Source of the DNA: Cryptomeria japonica
Taxonomy: Eukaryota > Streptophyta > Pinopsida > Cupressales > Cupressaceae
Assembly: GCF_030272615.1 (NCBI RefSeq)
Contig: NW_026729182.1
Coordinates: 62,001-126,000, forward strand
Direction: 5' to 3'
DNA: 64,000 bases
The position numbers and the translations under genes are program-made. The notes beneath the pieces are model-generated. The model had not been told where the DNA came from. It searched no databases and worked only from the letters and a program-made list of their open reading frames with translations. Positions 1-10,977 of the stretch are shown one piece after another. Numbering within the stretch: position 1 is the stretch's first letter; each line of letters begins with the position of its first letter.

Positions 1-1260
1 TTCATCATGTTGAGCTAATAGAGCGCCTAATGATACATTTGTTGCTGAGATATAGAGCAACAATGGTTTCTCTTTGATTGGTGATACCCATACTGGAGGA
101 TTCATGAGATATTCTTTGATTTGCATAAAATATTCTTCACATTTTTTATCCCATTTGAATGGAACATTCTTATGTAGAAGATGAGTGAATGGATGACATC
201 TATCTGCTAATTGAGAGACAAATATTTTGATTGATTGTAATCTTCCTTGTAAAGATCAAAATTGACTTATGTTCCTAGGTGACTCCATCTCCATGATGGC
301 TTTTACCTTTTCAGGATCTACTTCAATTCCATGGGCTGATATAATGTACCCAAGAAGTTTTCCAGAGGTTACTCCAAATGCACATTTCTTTGGATTTAAT
401 CTCAACTGATATCTTTCCAACCTATCAAAGATCTTGCTTAAGATGTTCAAATGTTCTTGTCTTGTATGAGATTTTGCAACTATATCATCTACATAATCTT
501 CCATAAATGTATGCATCATATCATGGAAAATTGTTGTCATGGCCCTTTGATAAGTTGCTCCTGCATTCTTAAGCCCAAATGGCATAACATTGCAGCAATA
601 AGTACCCCATGCAGAGGTGAATGTTATGTTTTTTTGATCTCCAGGGGAAATTCTTATTTGATTGTATCCTAAGAAGCCATCCATTAATGAAAACATCTCA
701 TGCCCTGCTAATAAGTCCACAATTATATCAATGTTTGGTAGTGGGAAATCATCTTTGGGGCATGCTTTGTTCAAATCTTTGAAATCGGTGTAGACTCTTA
801 TGCTTTTATCCGGCTTTGACACTGGTACAATGCTTGAAACCCATTCTGGATAGGCAATAGGTCTTATGAAACCCACCTCTAATAGTTTCTTTAGCTCAGC
901 TTTTACAAGAAGAGCAATGTGTGGATGCATCTTCCTTAGCTTTTTCTTAACTGGTTTTTCTTTTAAATCCATATTGAGATGATGCATTATAAGATCTGGA
1001 TTAAGTCCAGGCATGTCAGCATAGGACCAAGCAAAATTTATTTGTCTTTGACTGAAGAGTTCTATGTATTCTTTCCTCTCTTTATCTGATAATGAGGCAG
1101 CAGAATAAAGTATCTTGGGATCCTTTGATGTTCCAATGTTTATTGCTTCTATTGGTTCTATTAGAATAGCAGATCTCTCCTATTTTTTCGACTGGAAAGT
1201 TTGGCAATCTCTTGACTGTAAGAAACGTTACTTGATTCGACAAAGGAAGATATCTTAGGT
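1..1260 (-). pseudogene. TE-1 pol: reverse transcriptase and start of RNase H
   Basis: Ty3-gypsy reverse transcriptase, which copies element RNA into DNA. The frame opens with a linker recognisable in Tat elements (FAWSYADMPGLNP near 1015-1055). It then shows the fingers/palm motifs LNKACPKDDFPLP and GYNQIRISP, the catalytic Y-V-D-D near 485-496, and LGYIISAHGIEVDPEK. A TGA at 256-258 interrupts it just before S-L-Q-G-R-L; an arginine CGA is a plausible ancestor. After the stop the same frame continues to the window edge with LYISATNVSLGALLAQHDE, the first RNase H strand. Intact length to position 1 is therefore about 420 codons with one stop. Confidence 0.9.
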
Positions 1261-1261
1261 C

Positions 1262-1785
1262 TTATGGGTTCGACAACATTAAGATACACAATAAGTCATG
1301 ATCATTGGAAAAGACGTCTAAGTTAGGGTTTTCTAGATTATCCCAATCAATTAATTTAGGATGAAGAATGGGTAAGTCATAATCATTGTCATCGTTAGGT
1401 GCTTCAAAATTCATGACATAATGGTCATAATTTGGAGTAGAGTAGGTAATGTCATAGATAGAATTATCTTGAGGATTATCTCTCCCAAGTATTCTCCAAT
1501 CTGTTCTAAAGAAATTAGTATTAGCATTTTGTGGTTCACACTCAAATGGATCTTCATCTGACGTTTGTCCCTTAAATGAATGGATTATATCAACACACAC
1601 GTCTTTAGTACTGCAAGATCCTTCTTGATTATTTTCAATAAATTCATTTGCATTTTGAAGTTGACATACTGGTGCACATGATATAGAGAATTCTTTTGCT
1701 AGATTTTGTCTTCTTTCAAACTCAGTTTCTTCTGGACTAATAGTCAATTCTACTTGACTATCTCTTAGTTCTTCTATGGTTCTAC
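1262..1785 (-). pseudogene. TE-1 polyprotein linker, 3' half (downstream of the TE-2 insertion)
   Basis: An acidic, Asn/Asp-rich stretch of about 170 residues between the protease/G-patch part and reverse transcriptase. No catalytic motif is visible. Its upstream half lies at 5254-5652 on the other side of TE-2. If TE-2 and one copy of its 5-bp target duplication are discounted, the two halves are in the same frame, so this is one polyprotein segment split by insertion rather than two genes. The apparent N-terminus (MILEKSH) is partly encoded by the TE-2 LTR and is not a real start. Confidence 0.7.
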
Positions 1786-2237
1786 TGTGAGATTTTTCCA
1801 AGATCAAGAGCTCAATGAAAAGTACAATAGAGACAAAATATAGGATAATAATAAACTATATTCTCATCAATAGATAAATGATCAATTGTTCCATTTTACA
1901 TAGAATGTAGATGAGCCTACTTATATAGGCAAGGCTTATGGATATGTGAGTACACAAACATGACATGTGGCTCAATAAGAAACAAGGGTAGGTAGGAAAT
2001 AAGTGTGGGTAGTTAGGAGAAACAATATAATAGTCTACATGAGGTGGATCACCCACTGAATGTGGAGTGTAACAACAAGATCAACACCATAAAAGGTGGA
2101 AATTCTCCTACACACACTATCTCAATGTGGCACAAACACCCAAGTGTCTCATACCCAAACTACTATGAAATGCATTTCCTAAGTAAACTTAAGTAAAGTG
2201 TAATAATATCCATGATGAATAATTATTTACACCAACA
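1786..2237 (-). repeat. TE-2 3' LTR
   Basis: 452-bp LTR, left copy, TG...CA ends. It is followed on its right by a purine-rich tract when read on the minus strand (AAGGAGGGG, just right of 2237), the expected polypurine tract for plus-strand priming. TE-3 has the same LTR family at 16490-16946 and 20292-20753. Confidence 0.92.
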
Positions 2238-2764
2238 CCCCTCCTTAAGTGCAACTTAGGGGAATGCACTTAAGTCTACAATGCAACTAAGCAATGCAAG
2301 ATGGGTCCCAGCTACTAGGCCATGTTAGGTACCCATGTACAAATGCAAATGCATGCAAACCAATGCAATGAAATCTCTCACAAAGTGGGGAAAGAGAGAA
2401 AAAACCAATGGGAAAAAACCCTCCCCCAAAAGAGAGATGAAAACTAGATACAAAGAACTCTCATAGAAGTATGTGAGGAACAAAACCCCATGTGAGGAAA
2501 AAGTCCCCCCATATGAGAGAAGAAGAGAAGCTAGGAAGCCCCCCCTCAATGTGGAATCTGCACCAATGATAGAAGCTCGATGTATGAAGAAACTGCTCCA
2601 CGAACGTCGAACAACATTCCTTCCCTTAGGAAGAAACAAAATTCTCCCCAATCATGAAGGGAAGATGTATGAAGAAAACTCATGATGAAAGGAATCTTTG
2701 AAAACTGTTCAAGTGTCCCCATGTCGATGCTGAAAGATACCCCCTCCAAAGGTGGTAAACTATG

Positions 2765-3016
2765 CTACACTGCTGAAAAAGGCACTCCAAGATCTAGTGG
2801 AGATGGATGTAGAACATGTCCCAAAGACTCACATGTCTCCTCAAAAAATAAAGAGACCTCCTCCAACTGCTGTACATAAGTATCCAAAATCATGTCAATC
2901 TCGAAAGAATGATCATTTAGAGAATTAACAAGAGGGTTAGAGTGTTCCCTCGCAACAATCGAAGAAGGATCACCTTCATCAAATAGAAGATGAATGTCAT
3001 CAATGAAGTCTCCCAA
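2765..3016 (-). pseudogene. TE-2 acidic tail after gag, joined by an internal deletion
   Basis: About 80 residues (IDDIHLLFDEGDPSS..., YVQQLEEVSLFFEETCESL) closely matching the C-terminal part of the TE-3 frame at 17521-17760. In TE-3 this tail lies about 1.1 kb from gag, with protease and pre-integrase sequence between. Here it directly abuts gag near 3016-3045, so TE-2 has lost the intervening part. The function of the acidic tail is unknown. Confidence 0.65.
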
Positions 3017-3656
3017 ATCTGCAATGCCACTAATGCTTGAGACTTAGAAGCCTTAAGAATGCCCATGCTTATCAACTTAGTTTGTTCCATCATCAACATT
3101 TCATTGAAAGCATCAAATGTAGGCATTGTGTAGCTTGAACCCATTGTCATCCTATGGGTTTGGAAACTAGAAACAAATGCTACATATTCTTGTGGAAGCT
3201 TGCCTATCAAGTTGAATATCAATTGAGTATCCTTCTTATCAATGCCACAATCTTTGAGTTGTGCCCTCAACTCATTTGCCTTAGTGACATAATCTTGTAT
3301 AGTATCAAAGTTCTTGGGATCTAACATGGTGAGATCACTATCAATTTGATATCCCCTATCTCATCAACTTGACCATATAAGTCTTGAAACTTTTGCCAAG
3401 CATCCTTGATTAGAGTACATTTCTCAATATGAAAAATGAGATCCTTTGATACATACTTTCTTAAGGTACCAATTGCCATGATATTTTTAGTAAGCCAATC
3501 CAAGTGACCAACTGGATCAACCTTAGGATCAGCAGGAGCAACAATAGTTCCATCAATGTAATGAGTTAGTCCTTTTTACATAAGTTTACTCCATGCATCA
3601 ATTTTCCAAGTAGCATAATTATGAGGAGTTAAGAGAGGAAACTTAAAAAAACCCAT
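2917..3656 (-). pseudogene. TE-2 gag (copia, UBN2-type)
   Basis: Copia-type capsid protein. The start is taken at the ATG ending at 3656 (MG...KFPLLTP), by analogy with the TE-3 gag. Recognisable UBN2-like wording follows: W..D.WSKLM, HLDWLTKN, AWQKFQDLYGQVDEI, TIQDYVTKANELRAQL and IFNLIGKLPQEY. A TAA near 3580 replaces the residue after SKLM, and a frameshift near 3325-3345 separates the two readable halves. The gene therefore cannot make capsid now. Any mobility would have depended on proteins from other elements. Confidence 0.85.
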
Positions 3657-4788
3657 AGAAGCAAAAATGAAGGAACACAAGAGCACAAAAGCACAAGAGA
3701 CACCCCCCAAAATTCACTCAATCAAAGTACCCCCCCCCAAAATGATGATTTTGGCACTTTATATGTAGTGCATGTACAATAGGCCACTTCCAAACAATGG
3801 CAAGGTGGAATTTTGATTTTGTTTTACAACTGCCCCAATAGGCTGAGAACTTCAAAGAAAAAGATTAGAAAGATAGATCTATGCAATACAAATGCCAAAT
3901 TGGCCAAATAAGACCATATGACAAAAGCAAAATTTCTACCCACAATTGCTGCAAACTGATAGCATATTTTGAGAGTAGACAAAAAATAATGTACTTTCAA
4001 AAAAAATGACACTTGAAAAGGAGTTCGTATGAGCCTGAATGGAGACCTGGAAGTTGCAGAAATGAGGATTAGACAGGTACAGTCACCAAAAACTGAGAAT
4101 TATGAAAAGATGTCCATCAAAATCATAAAATAATTCCACCACATGAAAGTACACCAAATTATAGCCCATTTCAAAAAAAATTCACCAAAAAAGGAGCAAA
4201 AATGAGCAAGATATGGCCATTTGAAGTTGAATTGCAAAATCAAAAAGCTCAATGAGAGGGGCCTGCAAAATTTTTGAAAAAATGATGACATGAACAAACT
4301 GTGGGGTTAAATTTGGCGGTTGTATGACCGTCGCCCAAACTTCATGGCTGACTGGGTGCTGATGTGGCACTGACTATGCAAGTGATTTGGCAGGTGATGT
4401 GGTAGCCAACTAGGCTGCTGATGTGGCAGGGTGATTTGGCAGCCAGCTGGACTATTGATGTGGCACTGACTATGCGCTGCTGACTAGGAAGAAGGTACGG
4501 ATCCCAAAAAATAATTTCCAAAATTTTTGTTTTTATTTATTTTTTGGATAAGAAATCCGAAAATTCCATACCGTACCGCCCAAATTGGGCAGAAAATTTC
4601 CTCCACACCCAAAAATAAATTTTTGCCAAAATAGGTCAAATTTATACTTGATTTTTATGGAAATGGCCTCCTAGACGCAATGGTGAGGTCGAAAACGCTC
4701 TAAGATTCCTCCAAAAAATACAGTCCCTTAAATTCAAAAATAGAAGCCTTCCACAATGTCTCCAAAAACCAATCAATGAAGCCCTAAT
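3657..4788. other. TE-2 untranslated leader
   Basis: Non-coding sequence between the primer site and gag. It includes C-rich runs (3731-3740) and imperfect repeats of a 'ctgatgtggca(g/c)' phrase at about 4355-4470. I see no gene in it. Confidence 0.6.
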
Positions 4789-4801
4789 GGCTCTGATACT
4801 A
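4789..4801 (-). other. TE-2 primer binding site (initiator Met tRNA)
   Basis: On the minus strand the bases next to the 5' LTR read TAGTATCAGAGCC. The usual plant copia site complementary to the 3' end of initiator Met tRNA is TGGTATCAGAGC, so there is one difference at the second base. Confidence 0.88.
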
Positions 4802-5253
4802 TGTGAGATTTTGCCAAGATCAAGAGCTCAATGAAAAGTACAATAGAGATAAAATATAGGATAAGAATAAACTGTATTCTCATCAATAGATAAATGATCA
4901 ATTGTTCCATTTTACATACAATGTAGATGAGCCTGCTTATATAGGCAAGGCTTATGGATATGTGAGCACACAAACATGACATGTGGCTCAATAAGAAACA
5001 AGGTTAGGTAGGAAATAGGTATGGGTAGGTAGGAGAAACAATATAATAGTCCACATGAGGTGGACCACCCACTGAATGTGGAGTGTAACAACAAGATCAA
5101 CACCATAAAAAGTGGAAATTTTCCTACACACACTATCCCAATGTGGCACAAACACCCAAGTGTCTCATACCCAAACTACTATGAAATGCATTTCCTAAGT
5201 AAACTTAAGTAAAGTGTAATAATATCCATGATGAATAATTATTTACACCAACA
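4802..5253 (-). repeat. TE-2 5' LTR
   Basis: 452-bp LTR, right copy, same ends as the left LTR. On its right the target duplication TCTGC is followed directly by TE-1 coding sequence. Confidence 0.92.
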
Positions 5254-5652
5254 TCTGCCATACCTTGGTACATCTTTCTCTTTATTTGATAAAAATCTGA
5301 TATTTCCAGATGCTTGATCTATATGTGTTTTTGCTTCTTGTGGGGTTATTTCTTTGTCTTTGTCATCCTCTTTCTTTTGTTGTCTTGTATATGCCTCTTT
5401 TCTCTTGATTCTGAGTTCTTCTTGTCTTCTTTCTAACTCCATCTTTTGTTTTGTAATAAACAAGTCTTCCTTTGTGATGGCTGCTTTCTCTTCATTTCTT
5501 TCTTCACTTGATATACTAGATGAGACATCTGGACCCCATTCATATTCATTTGAATCTATCTCTGAACCATTGTCTAGGGCTATACCACTATACCACACAA
5601 GAATGTTGTATGGTGCAAAAAGTTCTCTAATTTCTGTCATCTCAGTTTTCAC
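5254..5652 (-). pseudogene. TE-1 polyprotein linker, 5' half
   Basis: Charged, probably helical segment with a Lys/Glu/Arg/Gln-rich core (RRQEELRIKRKEAYTRQQKK) that looks like a coiled coil. It ends in KDVPRYGR at the TE-2 junction, and the frame resumes at 1785 after the insertion. The interval 5653-5964 upstream contains the same charged style with stops (for example near 5740), so it is decayed. It is position-specific to the polyprotein; no enzymatic motif is visible. Confidence 0.65.
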
Positions 5653-5964
5653 TGCTTCTGGAATATCTTGTTCAGATTTTCTACTTGTTGATATTCCTTG
5701 AACTTGTTGACAAGATTCTTCTTTTCTTTTGATTGCAATCTCTTATTCTTGTTTCTCAGGTTCTTCTTGTTTCCGCTTATTGGCTACTATTTTTGCTGCT
5801 TGCTGTAGCTTTTCTATCCATTGTTCTTCTTTAGAGACTGATTTCTTTCTCCACTTTGGCTGTTTATGATTATGTTGCTTTTGATTTGTTTTTAGATATC
5901 CAAGCCCTGATTTATCTTCTTTAGATTGTGAGTGGGGACAAATAGGTTTTGAAATACCTTGATT

Positions 5965-6960
5965 TCATTTACCAATTGGTCCTTTTCCTTCATATCCCAT
6001 TTTTTGCATGATTTTATAACCATTGCCATATTGTTCTATGGGAATATTGACTTCTGTAGCTGTTGCTCTAGTTTCATTTTCATCTTTGTACAACCAACCA
6101 AGAATGTCCTTGTCTTCGGTTTCTTCTTCAAGGGTTCCAGCTCTAACAAATGCTCCATTAAATATATCTTTTGATTTCTCTGAGGTATTTGATTGGATAT
6201 TTGCAGGCTTTCCATATGACTTAGGTGAAAGTGGAAAATTATGCAAAGAATATTTTCCCATTCCTTCTTCATTCAATTTGAGCTTTTTCTCAAAGGTTTC
6301 CCATAACTTTTCTTGAATTTCTTTGGTAGGATATACTAACTCTCCGTTATGTGGAACTCTTGTATCTTGTGTTGGCTTCAGATTATTGCAATATTGGCTA
6401 GAGTATACAATTATAGTGACCTCTTGTCCTTCATGAGGAAATTTTACACATTGATGATATGTAGAAGGAACTGCTTGCATGGTGTGAATCCACGGTCTTC
6501 CCAGAAGAATGTTGTAAGAGAGGTTCAAATCTAAAACTTAACATAATGTATTCCTTTCCATAGGTCCTATTTTGATTGGCAACACCATAGTTCCTTTAGA
6601 AGAACACTTTGCTTCATCATAAGCTTTAATAGTTATTTTCTTATTTGGATCTACTGCATTTTCTGAATATCCCAAAACTTTTATTAAACTTAATGCACAA
6701 ATGTCTAAGCCTGCTCCACCATCTATGAGTACGCATTTGACACGATTTTTATTAATGGGGACTTCAACATGTAAAGGAGCATTGTGAGGATGTTGCAAGG
6801 ATGCGTCATCCTTTTCAGAAAATGATAAGAAATGACAGGCTATAAGGTGTCCCACCATGTTTTGGAATTGATCCACATCCATGTCTTTTGGAACTGTTGT
6901 TTCCACTAAATATTTTTCCAAAATTTCCTTATGCATAGGTGAAACTTCGAGAAATTCCAA
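5965..6960 (-). pseudogene. TE-1 aspartic protease followed by a G-patch
   Basis: Retropepsin-like protease that would cleave the polyprotein. The active-site region reads CVLIDGGAGLDI (D-G-G-A in place of the usual D-S/T-G-A). The flap-distal motif is ILLGRPW near 6500. A TAA at 6538-6540 lies between these two motifs in the same frame. Downstream, near 5968-6015, is a glycine-rich stretch, [18 protein letters not shown], with the spacing of a G-patch. G-patches are known in some retroviral and plant gypsy proteases and are thought to bind nucleic acid. Confidence 0.85.
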
Positions 6961-7130
6961 AATGATATTTGAGTGGGTATTCTTTGTAATTGCTCTACTA
7001 GATTGTATTGTTGTGAAGTGGATGTTGAGTCTTTTATTATACCCGGAAAGGTGACCTTTTCTTTGCTTCTCGTAATGACATTGATTGGCTCTGAAGGTGG
7101 ATTATCTTTAACAATGATGACATTTACCAC
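6906..7130 (-). pseudogene. TE-1 segment between gag and protease
   Basis: Short linker frame (VITRSKEKVTFPG, YNLVEQLQRIPTQISF) that leads into the SPMHKEILEKYL segment before the protease, as in other Tat polyproteins. A frameshift near 6950 moves it out of the protease frame. Confidence 0.6.
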
Positions 7131-7310
7131 ATCATCATATGTATGTGTAGTTCACTTTGGGTTTTCTTTGTCATCTTTTAATTGGGATGGTTCACCTTTT
7201 TCATAATTTAGGAGTGGAGTTTTGAAAGCTAGGTGTGATTTGTTTATCTTATGGCTATCCATCATGATAGTTCCATTATCGATTAGATCTTGGATAAGGT
7301 GTTTCAATCT

Positions 7311-8275
7311 CTAACAATCATTTGTTTGGTGTCCTTTATTCCGATGGTAATTACAAAAATGATTGTTATTCCACCAATTAGGATTGATTAGTGGTTCATA
7401 ACTTCTTGCTTCTAGTAAAACAATCGATTTGTTTGCAAGAAGAGTTTTTAAAGCTGATTCTAATGGTTCTCCAATGTTTGTGAATTTCCTGCGAGGATTG
7501 GAGAAGAAATACTTGACTTTATTGCTTTCTTGATTGTTATTGTTTGGGATTTGACTTGATAGATTAAAAATTGGTTGTTGTTTCGTAGCATTATTTTCGT
7601 CATTTCCTCCATTGATGGCATTCTTATTCTTTGACCAAAATTTAGGTTTGTCATTGTTGTTGTTATAATAATTATTGTAAAGGTTTAGCTCTCCTTTCTT
7701 TACCATCACATCTTCTATTTTCAGACCATTCTCAATCATCTTGATGAAAGAGGGAGGACACTGCATTTTTAGTTGATAACTCATCTCACTGATAAGATTA
7801 TCAATGAATATGTCCATCTTTTCTTGATCAGGTACATTTCTTGGATACCTATTAAACATCCATTTCCGTCATTGCAAGAAGATCATAAAAGATTCACCAT
7901 TCTTTTTTTTAACATATCATAAATCCAGCATTGTTATCTCATTCCTTACATTGTAGGAATACTGTGAAATAAATCTATTCATGAGTTCTTCAAAAGATTT
8001 GATTTTGGATGGTAATCTTGATAACCATTCCATTGATTGCTACTCCTAGGGAAAAGACACATTAGATAAAGTTTCGTTGTGCATGAATTCCATACTCATA
8101 GTACAAAAACTCCCTAATGTGATCTCGAGGATCCGATTTTCCATCGTATTTATCATACTTAGGGATCTCGCAATGCTGTGGAAATGATGCCATATTCAAA
8201 TTTTTATTGAAAGGATATGGGCAGATATGTTCTAATGAATACTTCTTGGAGCTTGTTCCCTTTCATATCTTGTAT
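7311..8275 (-). pseudogene. TE-1 gag, central and C-terminal part
   Basis: Remnant of the gypsy capsid/nucleocapsid. The readable part (7311-7859) starts in the late capsid (KMDIFIDNLISEMSYQL). It passes an Asn-rich linker and ends with a degenerate Cys/His box, FCNYHRNKGHQTNDC, which has the look of a zinc-knuckle-like site. The stretch 7860-8275 encodes earlier gag in shifting frames with stops. Confidence 0.75.
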
Positions 8276-8794
8276 CTATTGTTGTAGAGTTTGCATTTGT
8301 TGAGTCAGGTTTAACAACGAATTATCCATATAGTTTCTCCTTATTTCTTCGTAAGTTCTTTTATCACTATGCTCTTTTCTTGTGTCATCCCATTCTTTTC
8401 TTGTTTCTTCATGACTTTCTTTGTTCACATCTTCATTATTTGGATCATCTGTGTTTTGGGTGTTACTTGCCTCCACATCTTGTTTCAAGCTTTCTATGTT
8501 AAATTCTTGTGGTAATTTATCTCTTGATTTTGCTAGCATCAAAAGATATTTCTCTTTTTGTTTTGCCAATAATTTTTCCATTAGTCTATAAAATTTGAAA
8601 TCTTGCTCGAGGTCTCTAATGGTGCTATTGACTACTTCTTCGTCAATAGTGATATACCCAAAAGTTTGGAATATCGGATTATCTTCTTCTTCCATTTGTT
8701 TTTGTTGTTTTCTAAGTTGTTCGTATTGAGCTCTAGAGTCTAAACTGGCATGTGATTGTTTCATATTTTTTGAAGTTTTCAAAGGACAAGTCAA
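8276..8794 (-). pseudogene. TE-1 gag N-terminal region, charged coiled coil
   Basis: 172 codons, very rich in Glu, Lys, Gln and Asp (EQLRKQQKQMEEED near the start, KEWDDTRKEHSDKRTYEEIRR near the end). It lies where the N-terminal part of gag should be in this element. Coiled-coil character is visible; no named domain. It could equally be a separate small frame upstream of gag. Confidence 0.5.
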
Positions 8795-8993
8795 TAGGTG
8801 ATTGTTGGCTTAGGAAGATATGCCTTGTGATTTTACCACTATTGTTTGTTCGCCGTGATAAAGCGTCTCTTTGTTGAAAAGCACGTCCTTGCAAAATTTC
8901 TCCATCAAACTCTGTTTTGTTACCACATAAGTAGTGATGAAAACTGTGTAGGAATGTCCTATGTCTTAATAAGATCTTGTAATTTATATACAA

Positions 8994-10948
8994 GAATCTT
9001 ATTCTTTTCTAGGTAGCTTTATAACTGGGTTTTCTATTCTTAAGGCGATACTTAAAATTCATATAAGCATCTGATAGTTCACAAGTTTGTTTGATTCCAA
9101 TGTTGGTGCAATTCTGATTTTGATATGACCTAAGTTCAAAAATAGGAAAGATATATCCAAGATAATGAACATAAGATTAATTGATCACGCTTTGTGATAG
9201 AGGATTTTCTATATCCTGATGAGAGACTTGACAATGATGTTGATTTTTTTGCACTTAAAATGTTTGAATCAAGAGCTTGCTGAATGCTTATGCTTATGGA
9301 AACTTTTCAGAAAGAGCCTATTGGATTAGTGACCCAATTGTTGAACTAGTTTGAAAATGTGTGATTGTTTAGAGACAAATCTACTCAAGAAGTGTTTTGA
9401 TACTGATGTTGAAATTTTGGTTTGATATGCTTTTTAGAAATTGAAAACACTTTTGTGCTAACTCTTGTGGCAAAGAGTGTTAACTTATGGGATAAAAGTG
9501 TTGTTTTGTTGTTTGAAAGCGCCATTCTGATTATGTTTCAAGGATTCTTCTCAAATCCTTCAGCAAGTTGTTGGATTTTTGTTCATTTTTTTAGAAGATG
9601 ATTTTTTTCAATTTTTTACCATTTTGAACATGTCATAGACATAGAAGACACAATTTTTTTGAAAAAAAAAATGCATAAGCAAGTACAAATCCTATGGCAG
9701 GCTAAGACAATAATCGTTGAATCTCACATGGGGTTTCTCCCCGAGGCTACACTATTCAAAAAGGATATTTAGATGCTTGACCCCACTGGCTCCACCCTCG
9801 ACACTCGCTTCTCTGGGGAAGCCAAGCACCATTTTCCATGAAAACTCCCCATGAAAAACTTTATATCTCTTCTAAGAACCATTTGTGTGTGAGCCGCTTC
9901 AGAGGTCTGACCTCCCACGTCAACAACTAGAAGGATTTTGGGAACTATTAAAAGTAGTTTTTAGTAAAGGCTTCCGGTCATGTGACCATACATGTGACAC
10001 TTTCAGCTCTGTAATTACAGAAGGTTCCCAGCCTATAGAGGTTACACTCCATAGGGTTTACGGGGAAACATAGTGTTTGTATGAACTTATCAACACATGT
10101 TGCTTGTGACTTTTGTCACAAACATGATTTATTTAGAGTGGATTGGAAGGACTCGGTATTAGCCCGTTTCCACTTTGGGTCGTTCCCTTCTCACTGGCCC
10201 CCTCAAGGTAGCTTGGGAAGGCATTCCCTCTAAAGGTTATACATAAAAGAAAGTAGGCCTAGTTTTCTAATCACCGTATAATGGTGAGAGCATACTTACC
10301 TACTACTTCATCAAGCATGAAAAACCCGTCCATTTTAGCTTTTGTAACATCTATATGCAACTATTTTAAAGAAGTCACTCAAAAATGCAAGTTGCATGCT
10401 GTTAATTTATCCCCCTTAGTTAAGCTAAATGAGCATAACATGATGTGTTACTTTCCAAATTAGGACTCTTAATAAACTAGGTGAGGAAATGCATGAATTT
10501 TTATTTAAAATAACCCTGCACATGCATTTCCGTAGTTTGAAAAATTTAAGTTCTTGGACATTCGGACCTACAATAAAATTTTGTTAGTTATTCTAACAAA
10601 TGCGTTGTCTTTCACCTCAAAAGCGCTAACCTAAAGGACAAAAGCACTAACCTAAAACACAAAAACGCTTCTCTGCGGACTAATAAGTGATAATTCTCTG
10701 ACAAAAGCGTTAACCAAACTAACAAATGCACGAACCTGAATGACAAAAGCATTGTTTTGAAGATTAAATGCGTTAATTTACAGACAAAAGCACTAACCTA
10801 AATGACACATGTGCTAACCTGAAGGACAAAAGCGCTAACCTATCAAATAAAAGGGTTGTCCGAATTCACACAGGCATGAATCTGTATTACAAATGCGTTA
10901 AATTTTCTTTTTGCTAGAATTAGATAGGATATTAGAAAGAATATGCGA
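8994..10948. other. TE-1 leader (5' untranslated region)
   Basis: About 2 kb between the primer site and gag. I find no convincing protein. It holds an A/T homopolymer-rich part (about 9590-9670) and a GC-richer part (9720-10260). A cluster of short degenerate repeats at 10600-10870 is listed separately. Long leaders are usual in Tat/Ogre elements. Confidence 0.55.
10600..10870. repeat. Degenerate short repeat cluster in the TE-1 leader
   Basis: The phrase 'gacaaaagcgctaacctaaa' recurs about ten times in variants (for example near 10625, 10645, 10700, 10785, 10830), with a period of roughly 20-25 bp or multiples of it. Spacing is irregular and many copies are degraded. Confidence 0.65.
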
Positions 10949-10954
10949 GGCTCT

Positions 10955-10974
10955 GAGCCCCACGGTGGGCGCTA
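10955..10974 (-). other. TE-1 primer binding site (tRNA-Lys)
   Basis: The plus-strand text GAGCCCCACGGTGGGCGCTA matches the 3' end of plant tRNA-Lys including the acceptor end, with CCA changed to CTA. The three bases after it separate it from the LTR start at 10978. This fixes the orientation (leftwards) and the LTR boundary. Confidence 0.85.
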
Positions 10975-10977
10975 AAA

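Larger units (their letters stand above)
1786..5253 (-). mobile_element. TE-2: small non-autonomous Ty1-copia element (gag only)
   Basis: Two 452-bp direct repeats (1786-2237 and 4802-5253) begin TGTGAGATTTT and end TTTACACCAACA, giving TG...CA ends. The primer site is inside the right LTR and gag is on the minus strand, so the element reads leftwards. The 5-bp flanks are TCTAC on the left and TCTGC on the right: a target duplication with one difference. The 2.56-kb interior carries gag and a short acidic tail but no protease, integrase, RT or RNase H. This matches the described TR-GAG type. The LTRs look very similar by eye, so the insertion is fairly recent. Confidence 0.9.

Noticed and set aside
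9720..10260. Possible gene or tRNA in the GC-richer part of the TE-1 leader
   Set aside because: No cloverleaf or conserved tRNA boxes found by eye, and the open frame at 9885-10073 has no recognisable protein.
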